Of a DNA stretch of 64,000 nt, positions 33,870 through 47,085 are shown one piece after another. Source of the DNA: Lichina pygmaea. Taxonomy: Eukaryota; Ascomycota; Lichinomycetes; Lichinales; Lichinaceae. Each line of letters opens with the position of its first letter. Position 1 is the first letter of the stretch. The translations under genes were made by a program, and so were the position numbers. The stretch spans positions 2,294,001-2,358,000 of the forward strand of contig OY730174.1 of assembly GCA_963422465.1 (NCBI GenBank), given 5' to 3'. The notes beneath the pieces were generated by a model, which saw only the letters and a program-made list of their open reading frames with translations, was not told where the DNA came from and did no database searches.

Positions 33870-36430
33870 ACTTTGCGAGTACCTGGAGGAAAACCTGAAA
33901 AAGAGTTTCATTCAAGAATCTCAATCGCCAGCAGGATACCCAATACTATTTGCACTAAAGAAAGACAGAAGTCTTCAACTTTGTGTGGATTACAGGAAAC
34001 TCAACAACATTACCATCAAAAACTGATACCTGTTGCCAAATGTGAATGAATTGCGAGACAGGATCAGCCAAGCTACAATCTTCACCAAGCTGGACTTGAA
34101 AGGAGTATACAACCTGATACGCATGAAAAAAGGAGAAGAATGGAAGACAGCTTTCAGAACCTGATACAGACACTACAAGTATCTGGTCATGCTATTCAGA
34201 CTCACAAACACACTAGCAACATGTCAAGCCTTGATCAACAATGTCATCAGAGCACACCTGGACCAAACAGCTATCACCTACCTGGACAACATTCTTGTCT
34301 ACTCGAACACGCAACAGGAACATACCAAACATGTGAAGGATGTTCTATGATGTCTACAAGAGGCAGGGCTCAAGCTTAACCTGAAGAAATGCAAGTTCAA
34401 CAAACTGGAAGTTGAATTCCTCAGATACATCATAGAGATCGAAGGGATCAAGATTGACTCTGAGAAAATCAAAGTGATTCAGCAATAGCCAACACCAACA
34501 TCAGTCAAGGAAGTACAAGCCTTCCTAGGATTTGCCAACTTCAACTGACAGTTTATTAAGAACTACTCACAGATAGTAACACCACTGACAGAACTCACAA
34601 AGAAGGATGTAGAGTACTGGTGGATGGAGAGACAACAAAAAGTATTCCAACAGCTCAAGGACACTTGCGCCAAGAAACTAGTTCTCCTCAACTTCAAGAC
34701 AGGCCAGCCAACACAAATCAAAACAGACACTTCAGACCAAGTGGTGGGAGCATGTCTATGCCAACAGGCAGACAGCAAGTGGTACCCAGTTGCCTACTAC
34801 TTACACAAAATATCACAAGCAGAACAAAACTATAATATCCACGACAAAGAGCTACTGGCAGTTGTCAACATACTTGAACATTGGAGAGTGTATGCGGAAA
34901 GCAGTTCTGAACTCACTATTCTCACAGACCACAAGAATCTGACAATGTTCACAACAACAAAGAAGCTGAACAGACAACAAGTCAGATGGGCTGAACTCCT
35001 AGGGCAACATAAGTTCAAGATCTTGTACACTCCCAGACAAGACAATAGGAGAGCAGACACACTAAGCTGACGAAAAAACCACATGGAAGATGATGAACAC
35101 CAAGGAACAATCTTACAGCAGGACTAGCAAGGAAACCTGGTGCCTCAACCACAGATCAACAAGCTCACAGCAGAAGACACTGAAGAACTAATAAGGAACT
35201 ACCACAATAATCCAGCACATGGTCACCCAGGAGTCACCAAAACCACAGACCTTATCTAACAGGCAGGGAATAATGTCATCAACCTCTGACAACATGTCAC
35301 AAGCTACATCAGCAAGTGTCTACTATGCCAGAAAAACAAACATGGAAGATATAAGCTATACGGAGAGGGACACCTGAACACAATACCAAGAGGCTCTTGG
35401 GAAGACATGTTAATAGACTTCATTACAAAGCTACCCAAGTCCAAAGACCCAGTCACAGGAATCACCTACAACTCAATTATGGTGATTGTGGACAGATTTA
35501 CGAAATACCTAATAGTGGTACTATTCAAGGAAACCCACACAGCAGAGCAGTTGGGATACCTCCTACTGGACAGATTGGTCAGGGACCACGGAGTTCCAAT
35601 CACAGTCATTACTGACAGAGACAAACTCTTCACATCCAACTACTGGAAAACAGTCAGTGCAGCCATGGGAACAAAACCCAAGATGTCTACAGCCTATCAC
35701 CCACGAACTGACAGCCAGACAGAGCAAGCAAACCAAGTCCTGGAGACTTATTTGCGGTATTACATCAACCAGACCCACAGCAATTAGGTACAATTATTAC
35801 CAGTGGCACAGCTGGCAATCAACCAGCACAGATCAGACTCAACAAAGGAATCGCTATTCTTTGCCAATTTTGGATAACACGCAAACATCGGAATGCCAAG
35901 CAGAGCTTCACCAAACACAGAGAAAGCACTCCAACATGACAAGCTCCTACAACAAACACACACGATGATAAGGCATTACCTTCAAGAGATCTCAGAAAAG
36001 ATGTAACACCAAATAGACAAAAAATCGAAAATGATACCTCAGCTGAAGAAGGGGGATAAAGTCTACCTCCTCACAAAAAATTGGAAAGTCAAGAAACCAA
36101 GAACAAAGAAACTGGACCATGTCAAGGTTGGACTATTTTCAGTCGAAGAAAGAACTGGACCAGTCAACATCAGACTGCAACTACTGAGAGACGCTCAGGT
36201 ACACCCAAACTTTCACATCTTAATGATCAAATTAGCTGACCAGAGCACACCCTTGCAGGAAACATTTTATTACCAACCAGAGGAAGAACAGGAATTTGAG
36301 ATCAAACAGATCTTGAAGAGAAAAGGTCAGTGATACCTTGTCAAGTGGAAAAACTACCCAGACTCGGAAAATACCTGGGAACCACTCAGGAACCTCGCGA
36401 ACTGCCAGCTCCTCCTGCAGCAGTTCTGGC
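33870..36430 (+). pseudogene. Element A pol remnant: RT, RNase H, integrase, chromodomain
   Basis: Resumes at the RT N-terminal block ([20 protein letters not shown]) right after the LINE. RNase H traces (about 34690-34970), an integrase core (ITDRDKLFTSNYW near 35610) and a chromodomain-like end (about 36295-36400) follow. Heavily decayed. Confidence 0.85.
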
Positions 36431-36930
36431 AGAAGCAGGACTGAACAGCTTGGCCTGCAGCGTGGACATGTCAATGACTGTCACCGACAAGTCTTCACCA
36501 TCTGCCTTCATTTCAGCAACAAGGCACCGGAGCTTCTTCTTTGCTCAACCCTCAGCGCCTTCAAGAACCTTTCGCTTTTGGGACACACGAGCCTGCAGCT
36601 CGGCAAGCTGCTCAACAAGAGTATCCCGCTTGGTCTCATCAACAGCCAAATCCTCGCGAAGGTTATCTCAGGTCATGTTCAGCGACTCCCAAGAAAGTGA
36701 CACACAGGACTTCCCATGACGAGTGCATTCAGCGCACTTCAACTTATTGTTGTTGTCAGATATTCAGAAGCAGGGCTTGTGGTTCAAAACACAGAAGTCA
36801 CACGGAGCAAGCGACACAAAGTTATGATCACGGATCTGGGCTGCCAGTTGTTTTCGGTAAGCAGAGGCACGTGATTTCGCAGACATACTCAAGAATTTAT
36901 CAGGACAATGAATGAAGAAGAGGAGGGTAG
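36431..36930 (-). pseudogene. Decayed antisense zinc-cluster trace in element A
   Basis: On the minus strand between pol and the 3' LTR, two half-clusters are visible: CDFCVLNHKPC and CAECTRHGKSC, each C-x2-C-x6-C. Coiled-coil-like sequence (TLVEQLAELQARVSQKRK) comes further along. This is the same position, strand and layout as the whole antisense ORF of element D, so I read it as its relative. It is broken. Confidence 0.5.
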
Positions 36931-37532
36931 TGTTACAACCCCTGGGATGGGAGCCACTCATTTATAGGTAATCAGGCTGTGGGCCAGGCAAGAGGACACT
37001 ATGGAAGTCAAGTGACCAACCAACAAGGGGTCACGTGACTGTCAAGATACACACAGGCGGCTCGACGCAGCATGCATGAAGCATCAAGACAATCTCACCA
37101 GTCTTGATGCAGGATGCAGGAAGCATCAAGACAGCCTCACCAGTCTTGACGCAGCGTGCATGAAGCATCAAGACAATCTCACCAGTCTTGACGCAGGGTG
37201 CATAACATGGTGGGACTGTCGAGACAATCTCACCTGTCTCGACGTCGAGACTGTCAAGACAATCTCGATCATCTTGACAGGCCAGCACTATATAGTCCGG
37301 CGATAGTTCCCTTATAGAACGATCGTCTTCAACTCATGTTGTGATCCAGACAACTAGATCTACTTCAATACAATCCTTTTGTACAAAGCCATTGATCAGG
37401 TGTCACCACCACCACGTTCCACCAAACCCCTTCGCACTCCTTGACACTCCTCTCCTGCGAGAACCAACCCACCTTCCACATCTCGCCCTTAATCCTATAC
37501 TCGGTTAGGACGGCACGGTACGGACCGCAACA
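36931..37532 (+). repeat. 3' LTR of element A
   Basis: 602 bp, TGTTAC...GCAACA. It carries the same 42-bp hairpin units (37073-37198) and is flanked by the target duplication TCACC. Confidence 0.9.
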
Positions 37533-37710
37533 TCACCATACCTCACAATATCCACTGACAGCTCACAACAACACCTGTGACAGATTGTGAGACTTACTGT
37601 AGCTTGTGACACTCACCCAGAGATTACAATACTCACTACTTATAGCTTGCTGTAAATTGTACCACTCACCATAGCTTGCAGTACTCACCATAGCTTGTAA
37701 CACTCACCTA
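37533..37710. repeat. Diverged minisatellite, right part
   Basis: Same family of roughly 21-bp units as 13490-13933 (TAGCTTGCA... and ACTCACCATA...), resuming directly after the element A target duplication. Confidence 0.65.
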
Positions 37711-38456
37711 CACCTCACAGAACAGCATGTAATTTGAGAAGGGCATGACAAGACCCTACTTGAATGGGAGATTGTCTCCGCCTACATACCAACCTACCAA
37801 AGGCAAGAAGGACAGGCCAGTCAGAGAACAACAAACAAATAAACAAGAGAAGGAAGGGCAGATTGTTTAGAGAAGGATGGTCAAACACAGAAAGACAGAT
37901 CACCAAGAGAAGCAAGCTGCTAGCAAGCACGGTAGACAGGAGTGCCAGCTGACATAGATAAGCCAGATAAGCGCTGACACAAGAGAGGATCAATCAATGA
38001 ATCTTGTCAGTCACACTCACATGAGCTCCAGTCACGATCAAACAAGGCCTGATCATGACTGATGGATGCTTCTGGGGAACTGAGCCATAGCACTTATCAT
38101 CCAATCATGATATCACCTATTTGCACACCACTGACTTTGATCACACTCTTCATACCACCTGTTCATTAGAACAGCTTACTTGGAGCACAACCCCCACCCA
38201 CCCCCCACCCACACCCTCTCCCCCTCTCCCCCTCTCCCAAAATAGCAAGTATAGGAAAGGAAAAGCTCGACCGATGGATTCAGATAGGAGACCTTACCAC
38301 AACCGGCTTCTTGCATTCCACCACCCCTCTCCCTCAACCCAGCCCAACCTAATCCAAGCACCAAAAGAGCATCCACAGACACATGCGGTCATGTACAAGT
38401 CCTCCCGACAACGCAAACTCTGTTCAAAAAGCTGCATGCATGCAGTTCCATTCGTA
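37711..38456. other. Intergenic region between transposon nest and BEACH gene
   Basis: No gene seen. A C-rich CCCCCA/CCCCCT stretch lies at about 38190-38238. This side holds the 3' end of the minus-strand BEACH gene. Confidence 0.5.
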
Positions 38457-38677
38457 CTAGAGATGTCTCTCCTTTTCCTCTTCCCTCCCCCTCCCGAAAG
38501 GACAGGGGTAGGAAAGGGAAGACAGGAGTGGAGTTAGTCGCTGATGGTTCTCTCGATGGCATCTCTTTGGTATCTTGTATTGCTGGGGGGGGGGGGGGGG
38601 GGGGTTGTATTTGAGATGGGATGCGGAACTTGGGATGCGGAAAGGAGGGAGGTATGTGGCAGAGAGAGGAGGAGTAG

Positions 38678-38708
<31 letters not shown>

Positions 38709-41700
38709 TAATAAAACATAGATCATGGAAATGATTGTGTCGACGGAGAGTGATAAAGGATAGGCAGAAGAAACTTTACATACAACTCGTCCTTCGTCGT
38801 CCCCCGTATACAACGTCTGCACCATGGGCAGGATACAGGTGATTCTCGCCGAGATGTTGTTCGACGTGGTCCCGTGAGCACCGCCACGGCCGCCGCCACG
38901 GGATGCTGGTGACGCTGATTTGAAAGCCGGCCGCAAGGGTTGTCGCTGAGAGGTAGAAGTGGACAGCATCGACAAGGAAGGTGGTGCCGGAGCTGGCGGA
39001 GGTCCCGGCGTGACGTGGATGTGGTCGAGCCGTTTGATGAGGCACAACTTGAAACAGCCGGCCTTCTCGTCGACGGTTTTGTCCCAAATCTGGACGATGG
39101 TCAGTATTCCCGTGCGACGGGAATAGTCGCTTTTCCAAAGTGACGGTTGAAGAGGGACCATTACATTGACCACTCCACGCTTGTGTCCCGTGAGCAGCAA
39201 CTCTCTCTCGAGCCATTCGTTGCCGACGCCTTCGTAAAAGGCACAGGAACTGATGCAGTCGTCCTTGTCATCACTCGCGCCGCAGACTTGCTGGGTTAGG
39301 ATTTGCTGCCCGTTGAGAGTATACATGGCCACGGATTGTCTATGACATAGAACAATATCGCCGTTGACGTCGTTGATGCGGGCACACTTTAGACGACAGC
39401 TCAGTCTCAGAAACACCAATGGAGCAGGAGATCGACCAACCTCGACCGGATCTTGAGCTGGCAGATTTCGGACGAATATCAGTCGGTTCAGATCCCACAG
39501 CGATGCTTGTCCCTGCGCTGACACGCATAGGAGAGCATTGTAAGACTTTGACGTGGCGATGACGGTCACAGGAGCCATATGTCCGAAGAGCGTCGTTCGC
39601 GGTTGAAGATCGACTGCTTTTGCACCGGTAGTCATCGTCCAGACGGCGACGGTGCAGTCGAGGCCCGCAGTGATCAACGTTTTTGAATCAGCAAACACTG
39701 CGCACGACAGCTGCTTCTGATGCATGTGCTCGAAAAGCCCAAGGAGCTGTGATGATTAGCCATCCCGACTTCGGTGTAGAGCAACCAGAGCTGGCACACC
39801 TTTCTACTCTCGGCCTGATAGAATCGAACGCTATCGTCCACAAACCCCCATTCCACGTACTTGTCGTAGTCTGGCGGAATATTCAGTCGGAACGGCGCGG
39901 CGCAGAGCAGGCGATCGTGCTTGTGAGAGAAGACCAACGACGCTACTCTGTCCTCGCTTTCTAGTAGAGGCAGCGGCAGGCGGGTCAACGTCTCCGCCAT
40001 CGCGTCCAATGTCTTCCGCTTGTTCTTCGCGATATCCCTCGGTGGATGGGGCCGTTGGAACACCTGATGCGGAGTCTGCCCAAAGTTGTGGATGATTCCG
40101 ATGGTCGCCAGTCGCTCGACAGGATCCTCAATGGTATCAAGATCCTTGGCCCCGTGGTACGACAGGTGGTGGAAGACATTGGTGGCCCGGATGGCAGCCT
40201 CGCCCTGCTGCTTGAAGCCAAAGACCAGATCAATCCACTGATGGAGGTTCTGGCTGACATGTTCGCTCTCGAGGGCTCGGCGGTGCTTGGCAATGAACAC
40301 CTTTGGGTCGCCCTTCGCCCACCTGGGGAGAGCTACAGAATCGATGCTTGTCCCAGTCTTCTGCCGCAGTCCAAAGTTGTATTCGTTCAGGTTCTCGAGG
40401 AACTCTGGCAGATAGAAGAACTCGGGTATCAGCTCCCTCACGTCCGTCATATGCTCACGCGAAGCGGATGTCCAGGCTTGCTCGATCGAGTGGAACATCC
40501 GATCGGCATGATCGAAGCTTCCGCCCTGCAACAAGAGAAACGACTGGACAAAAGGTTGAAGCCGGACCAGGTAGGACGTTACGATCATTGCCGAAGAGTA
40601 ATGGGTCCCGTAGTGGAAAGGTGGGGCATTGTGGTCGGCCATCTCGGCGAAAACCTTGTACCTCCCATCGAACTCCGCCTCCCTCTGAGGGTTCTGAGCA
40701 CCCATCGGTTTCGACAGGTCTCTGAAGGACTTTGGATTCGTCAAATCGAGTTCCTCGCTCGAATAATCGGCCAGAACCCAAGGAAAGACCGGATACTGCG
40801 TGAGATCGTTGAAGGTCCTTCCGGCCATGGTGTTGACAAGCATCAGGTAATGGAAGTTGGAGATCTCGCCTCGTAGCCACTTTCGCGTCGCCGAGAACTG
40901 GTGACCAGATGTGAAGACGTTCGCGATCCGAGAGCCGAACGTCTGCGGGTCTTCTTCAGGAGATCGAAGCGTCTCTAACCTCCAACGATTTTCAGGGAAT
41001 GGGAGTGATGAGCCACCATGAACGTGTGGAGCCTTCTCGGTGAGTTTCGCGTAGAGATCATTCCGTTCAGACGGAGAAATGCTCGTCAACAGGTAACTTC
41101 GCCCGTCTGTGAAGAAGACCTCGATGGCGACGTCTCGAAACAAGAAGCGGCGTTTGGAGATACTAATCACCTCGGTCCAGGTCCAGTGCCTGGATCCACG
41201 ATGGTAATCAGGCTTCGCCGAGCGGCTGTCCTCAGATTGTCGCCCAGATATCATCCGCACGTAGGGGTCCCGCTCGTCCTTCGGTGCTTGTGAGACGCCA
41301 ACTATCTCGCCATCTGATCGTTGGAAAAAGTCGTCCATCAGATAGAGACAATCCTTCCCCAGGACAAGCAACCCTTCGGAAGCTTCAAGCCCTACGATTC
41401 GAGACACATTGTAGACGTGTTGAATTTGGTCCCCCCTCTGTAAGCTTCGAACGACCCTGCGGTTCTTGTCCTCGAAGGCCTCCCCGTCGGCTCGAGGATC
41501 ATCGACCATCTCAAACTCGTCTCCAAGAACAGCTGAGAGCTCAACAGGCTCCGCAGTTGTGGCGATTTCGGTGCCTAGAGCTGGGCTTTCGGTCACAAGC
41601 TGACCAAGCAAAGACTTCTGGTGCTCTCCGACGTGTCTCGACTTAGGAGTACTTGGGCCGGTTCCGGATCGCGGACGCGTATTGTCTGCCGCAACCTGCG

Positions 41701-44700
41701 ACTGCCTTCCCTTCGGTTGATATTCTTGATCCGAAGGATTGGTGTCTGGCAGCAGTCTTGCTCGCATGCGATTTCGACCTTCCGTTTGGTCCAAGCGCCA
41801 CTTTTGAGGATGCTCCGTCTCAAAGAGCGGACAAGGGCCCTTAAGATTGAGCTCCAGCCTCTTGTAGGAGCTGATGAGGAACGCAGCATTGTCTTGATGA
41901 TCTTGAGTGACTCGCTGCTGCTTCAGCCGCTCCGCGGCGTAGATGTTCATCGCCATATGATAGCACGTCATCTCATGGCTGTGCAAGATAGTTTGCATCG
42001 TGCTGTCTTCCATTGCCCACTGCTTGAGTCTCTCTTTACGACCGTCGGCTCTCGTGACAGCTATCAGTTCTATCCTCTTGTTCTCGCTGGCTCCGAAATC
42101 GGCCCAAGTTGCGGCAAGCGGGTGGGAAAATAACAAAGAATCGAGTTGTTCGCGATGGCTGGCGATCCAATCAAGAAACGTTCCATCATCCATTCCCTTC
42201 AACTGGTTAAAACCAGCCAATAAACTCTTCCCGGTCGAATCCGTGACATGAGACTGAATGTGAGAAGTGGCAGACGGCATATGCATCAACATGAGACGCC
42301 AGAAGTTGACGACCGCAACCCTCACCTTTTCCCTCGAGCCGACAAGCTTACCATATAGGAGAAACCAAACCAGAGGTAGTTGATCGGGTCTGACCGTATC
42401 GGCGTCAAAGGCGATATTTTGCCAGTATAGCACCCGATTTAGGAAAGCAACAGTTTGTTCGCCGTCCGCGTCCCCTGACTCGGGTTCCGAGAGCTGGAAG
42501 AGAACAGCTCTAAGGAAGACCGACTTCATCATCGAGATGACTTGACTGCAAAGCCTGACGGTCTTCTTCTTGGCCATATCGGGCTTCTGCAGACATTCGA
42601 TGACGGTTCCCGCAAAGTCCAATGTCAGGTCCGCTCCCCCAGCCAACCATCCTTCCACCATTGCGTCACCTAGCTGAGACATTACTGTTGCCATGTTGTT
42701 AATGGTACGGGGTTCGCTGAGGATGTCGAGATGGTCCAAGATATGTCCACGAATCCGCATGACCACAGTTTTGAGAATAAAAGACTCAAAAAGCGCCACG
42801 TTCTCGGGTGTGCCCGGGGGTATCTTGTTGTAAACGCCAAAGCCCGTGAATTCCTTTCTTCCAAACATCTGATCGAGAAAAACACGGATCGAAAGATCCA
42901 GTAAGAGAGAGCTTTCAGATGATATTGTCTGTGAGAAAACGGCGCCGGGGTCTAGAACTTGTAAAACCGACTTTTCGGAAGAGGCTGATGTCGACCCGGT
43001 CAGGTCGGATGAAATGAGAACGAAAGACGAAGCACGCAGCGTTGGTTGTGGTCGATGGTCTCCTGACTGTGATCTGGTTCTCTGTGCTGCATGATCGGTA
43101 GGAGGGGGCATGGAGAAGCCTCGCTTGCGAGGGTAAGGGCTGCCGGTGCCGGTATCCAACCATGCCGAGTCTCGCAGATGAAGCTCTGCTTCGGCGGTGA
43201 TGGATTCGGATGACAGTAAGACAGAATAGAGTAAAGAGAGAAGCTCTCGAACATAATCCGATGAAACAGCAAAATCTCGGAACGGCTGCGAGTTTGTGTG
43301 AAGGCTGATAAGAGTTTCCAGTACTTGTTCAATCACGTTGCCGCCGTGCTCGTTCCCGTGTCGTGGCACTTCCTCTGTGAGGTATCAGTCGAGAAAGGGC
43401 GCTAGATAAGGGAGGCAGACGTACCAGGTACGAGACCTTTGGTCGAAGCCTTCGAAGTCTCTCCCCTGTGTGGAAGGGCCTGTATGGGCCCAAAGCTATC
43501 GATATCCTTGCTTCCAGAACGACTCCGATTTCGATGTTGACGGTCATGAGAACTATCCTTGAGGCCGGCTCCGAGCATAGCACAAAGAACCGGTAGTACC
43601 TCGGGGTATAGAATCTTGGCTTTACTGCTGGCTATGAACCTTGTTGAAATCATGTCTAGCGTAGGCTCTTGCCCACCCAGGTCTGCAAAGTCTGATCCAA
43701 ACAACATGCCGAAAAGCATAGACCAGATAGTAGGATTGCGCCACCATCTAGTTAAGTTATGCTTCGCAATCAAAAAGCCGTTGGTCTTCTGGGCAAACTT
43801 GCTGACGTAGGAGCCACCCTGAGATACGAGAAGCCGGACAAGAATTCTCAGTCCAGAGCTCACAATGCTCGGATCATCGTCAGCGAGCAGATGCAACAGC
43901 CACTGTTCCCTCGTCAGTGTCGTTCAAACCTTACTAACAAAATGACAAACCTTGTTAGTAACCGTTCGTGCAAACTTCTTGATGTTCGTCTCATCGATAT
44001 CTCTGCAGAGAAGCTCCACATAAATATCGAGCATCAGCTGTGCCAGCTCCGTATACGATAAACTGCGGCTCGAAGTTGTTGCGTCAGCGGCGATTGAACT
44101 TGGCTGAAAAGAGTTGTCTTTTGAAGTCCCTGAAAGTGGAGATGACACCCGTGTGTGCTTCACATCCGCGCTCGAGGTGAGTGGTTCAGAGCGTCTCCCT
44201 CTCGAAAGGGCGTAGGTAATGAATAACGAGAGCGTCCGAAAGACTTCGCCCGAGGAGCTGAACGTCAGGAGGGCAAGAAAAGCGCTCCGAAACTCTGACA
44301 CAACTTCCTCGTGGACAGACACACCCTTCAATGAGTCCAGAACCTTCTTTACGGTGCCTGAGGAAAGTAAATTAGCAAAGCCCCGTCCGCCGGTCTTCAA
44401 GGAAGCCCACTTACGCATCTTAAACAGCCGAGTTGAGTTGAATTGCCGGTGCTTGCTCTCATTAGCAAACGCGAGGAACTGATCGAAATATAATTTCTGC
44501 GTTGTTGGCGCGGTTTTCCTCCAAACATCGAGATCCACAAGTAGTATGCGATAAGCTAAGGGGTTGATGATAATCGACTGGTCTCGCTGGTCACGCTTGA
44601 AACCGAGAAAGCGTAAGATGACGCTGAGCAGCTCCAGGCCTAACTTTTGCCACTCTGAGGGTCCACCCTCAACTGGGCCTGGCCCCTTGCTCGGAGCAGT

Positions 44701-47085
44701 GGATGTGACTCCTAGCTTCTTGCCGATCAGTAGGCCAAGGATCCCGAACGCGTTCTCTCTCTCCATCGCTTCACTGTTTCGCCAGTTGTCTTGAACACAC
44801 TCCAACAGGATTGTCACCGCACGGACCAGACTCTCCCTCGTATCAGCAACCTCTACCAGTTTCAGGCCAACGGCTACGGATCCCCCGATACGCCAGCTCA
44901 TCTCATCCAAGGGTGAGGGGCTAAGGAGAACAGACTCGCCCGCTGTGACGGCCACTCCGTGTGGTTGAGCTAACGCTGTATTGATAGAGGGAACAGCGCC
45001 GTTCACAAAGATGTCATTACCGCTATGGGTCAGATGATGCAGCTTGCCTGCAGACCGCCTCGAGAGCGATCTGATCAGCGTAGACTCCCTGAAATCCGAA
45101 TTGCTCCCCATGGAGACGGCGGCGGACGCGAATACGCTGAGTAGGATCCGGTGCTCAGGAAGAATGCTGCCGGCTTTGGACCTGATAGCAGACATCAGGA
45201 TTGAATTCTCTGCCTTTCCGGGATGCATGGACTCGTTTCGGACGTTAAGTGCGGCCGAGGCTTCATATGTCTGAAACGAGCCAAGGCAGTCTTGAAAGTT
45301 TCCGTTGTATCGAGGGCCAAGATGATAGAAGACGGCAACCAGATCAAGAGTGAGAATCTCCTCAAACAGATGGAACGAGGCCAGGGACCACCGCAGAGAG
45401 GATACTCCAGGACCAATCCGGGCCGAAAGATCCCGAGGTGTTCCTAGGAAAGCCTGCACAGGAGCATGCCTCTTCTGCGAGGACGACAAAGATGCAAAGC
45501 TCTCTGTGCCCGAATTGAGCAGCGGCTGGTTCGCTGGGTAGTGACACTGAAGCTGTTCGACGACCTCTCCGTCGATAAACAAAGCAGCCTTGCTAGACGA
45601 CGTTGTACGTGGACGCGAATGTGCGATGACGATATGGTACCAGCGGCCTTCCTGAAACGCTCTGGACCGGAATCGCACACTCGGTTTCGAAGAGGTGACC
45701 GAGGTTTGCAAGATGAAATTATGGGTGTCCTTCTCGATATAAGCCATGACGAAGCATGTTTGACTGGCATCGAAAGCACCGAAAACCGTGGTGTGCACTT
45801 TCGGATCGAAGGCGTCGATATGAATCCACGTTGCAAAGCTGTAGCCAGCACTCGATGACGTGGGTGGGAAGCAGCGATTAAGCGTCGGAAGTTCCAACGA
45901 TGAGAAGCCGTGTAGCGACATGTCAAATTGAAAATGCGGTGGCTGTCTAGACGACCGAATAGCACCAAGGAGAAGGGTTGCCGCTTCTGCCGATCTCGTT
46001 GCACTGCGAAATAGAGAGTAAACGTCCTGCATTCGACGAAGCCCCTGTGAGATGAGAGTATCGGCTATACCGCGGATTGCAATGTCCTGTTTTGTTGATG
46101 GCGGCCGGTCCTGAACATACGGAAGGATTATGGACATCATCTCGGTGGATGTTGCAGCCGCAAGATTGCACTTCGACGCGCTAACAACCTCCAGGAGAGC
46201 TACCAGAATAGAGAGAGAGAGATAAGGAACGGCGGTAATTTCGTCTCTTGCTGATTGGAATGAATCCTTCCAGAGCCTCAATATCGTGGGTAGTATCTCG
46301 GGGTTGCGTAAGAGGCTCCGATAGCTGATGAACCGTGCCAAGTTCCCCTCGAGAAGCTCCAGCGGTTCCACACTCGGCGTAAGCTGCATTTCGGGAGCGG
46401 ATCGGCTCCCAGCATCTCTCGCCGTGGCCTCGTTGGCAGCTGCGCGAGAAGTATCGTGCCTTCCTTCATCCTGTTCTCGGAGACGGCGTAGATCGCCGAA
46501 CACAGACTCGAGTGTATCGTCTTTCAAGGCAAACGAGAAAAGATGGCCAAAAAGAAGCTCACAGCCGTGAGTGTCGAAAAGGCCATGGTCTCTGTTTGCG
46601 ATTGCAGCTCTGACACTGGAGAGTGATCGCTCCAGACGTGTCCAACCGAGCCTTTCAACACGCTCAGAAAAGTACCTTCGGTTACCGGCATGCCCATCCA
46701 GAGCTTCCGCAAGTACAACAAGGACAGCCTTAACCAGATCGAGGCAACCTGATATGCCAGCCTTAGGAAGGCCGTTCGACTGATGAGGGCCTGCTGCTTG
46801 ATCAAGCACATCCAGAAGGGCCTCAAACCCCCTCAGTCGCCGAAACACGTCTTTGCCTGAGGGATGCGGGCTGTCGACCAGTATTTGACGAATGTGTTGC
46901 AGGTTGCAGGACCAGTGGGCCACAAGCCGTACGGCGTCGGCATCTTCGGAGAAGCTGTGCTGCAGGGTCACGATAAGAGGCTGCAGATCATCTTCAAGCG
47001 CTGCATGTGGAGAAGCTTGCGAAGGAGCTGTAGACGATCGCGGACGTGCGGGTGGTGTCATGACGCCGTAGTGAGCCGGCACCAC
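38457..47085 (-). CDS. bph1: BEACH-domain protein with ConA-like, PH and WD40 regions (6 exons)
   Basis: Exons 47085-44415, 44357-43951, 43902-43425, 43374-39800, 39746-38784 and a short last exon ending at 38457 (or 38534). About 2,700 aa. Introns of 57, 48, 50 and 53 nt have GT-AG ends and phases that restore family sequence (TNK-WLLHLLADDDP; ESRK-LLGLFEHMHQKQLS). Order: N-terminal helical repeats, a ConA/LamG-like domain (GYSFATWIHIDAF), a PH-BEACH domain, and BEACH (about residues 2015-2300; SNFHYLMLVNTMAGRTFNDL, PPFHYGTHYSS). C-terminal WD40 repeats follow. Such proteins (yeast Bph1, human LYST/NBEA families) act in vacuole/lysosome and vesicle trafficking. The last intron (from 38783, GTATGT) contains (CT)14 and a C20 run next to the AG, and the terminal exon frame is uncertain. 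The gene is divergent from the protease at 48478. Confidence 0.88.

Larger units (their letters stand above)
13934..37532 (+). mobile_element. Element A: old Ty3/gypsy (chromovirus-type) LTR retrotransposon, outermost layer
   Basis: Bounded by LTRs 13934-14498 and 36931-37532 and by a 5-bp target duplication TCACC (13929-13933 and 37533-37537). Its own sequence is 13934-15713, 21032-22112 and 33870-37532; the rest is nested elements B and C (with D inside C). Parts in order: gag remnant with a CCHC knuckle, protease (VLVDSGVSGNY near 21450), reverse transcriptase, RNase H, integrase and a chromodomain-like end. An antisense zinc-cluster trace follows before the 3' LTR. It is heavily broken, with dozens of breaks. 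LTRs differ by roughly 8% by eye, almost all transitions, as expected for repeat-induced point mutation plus CpG decay. It is a fossil and the oldest of the four. Confidence 0.92.
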
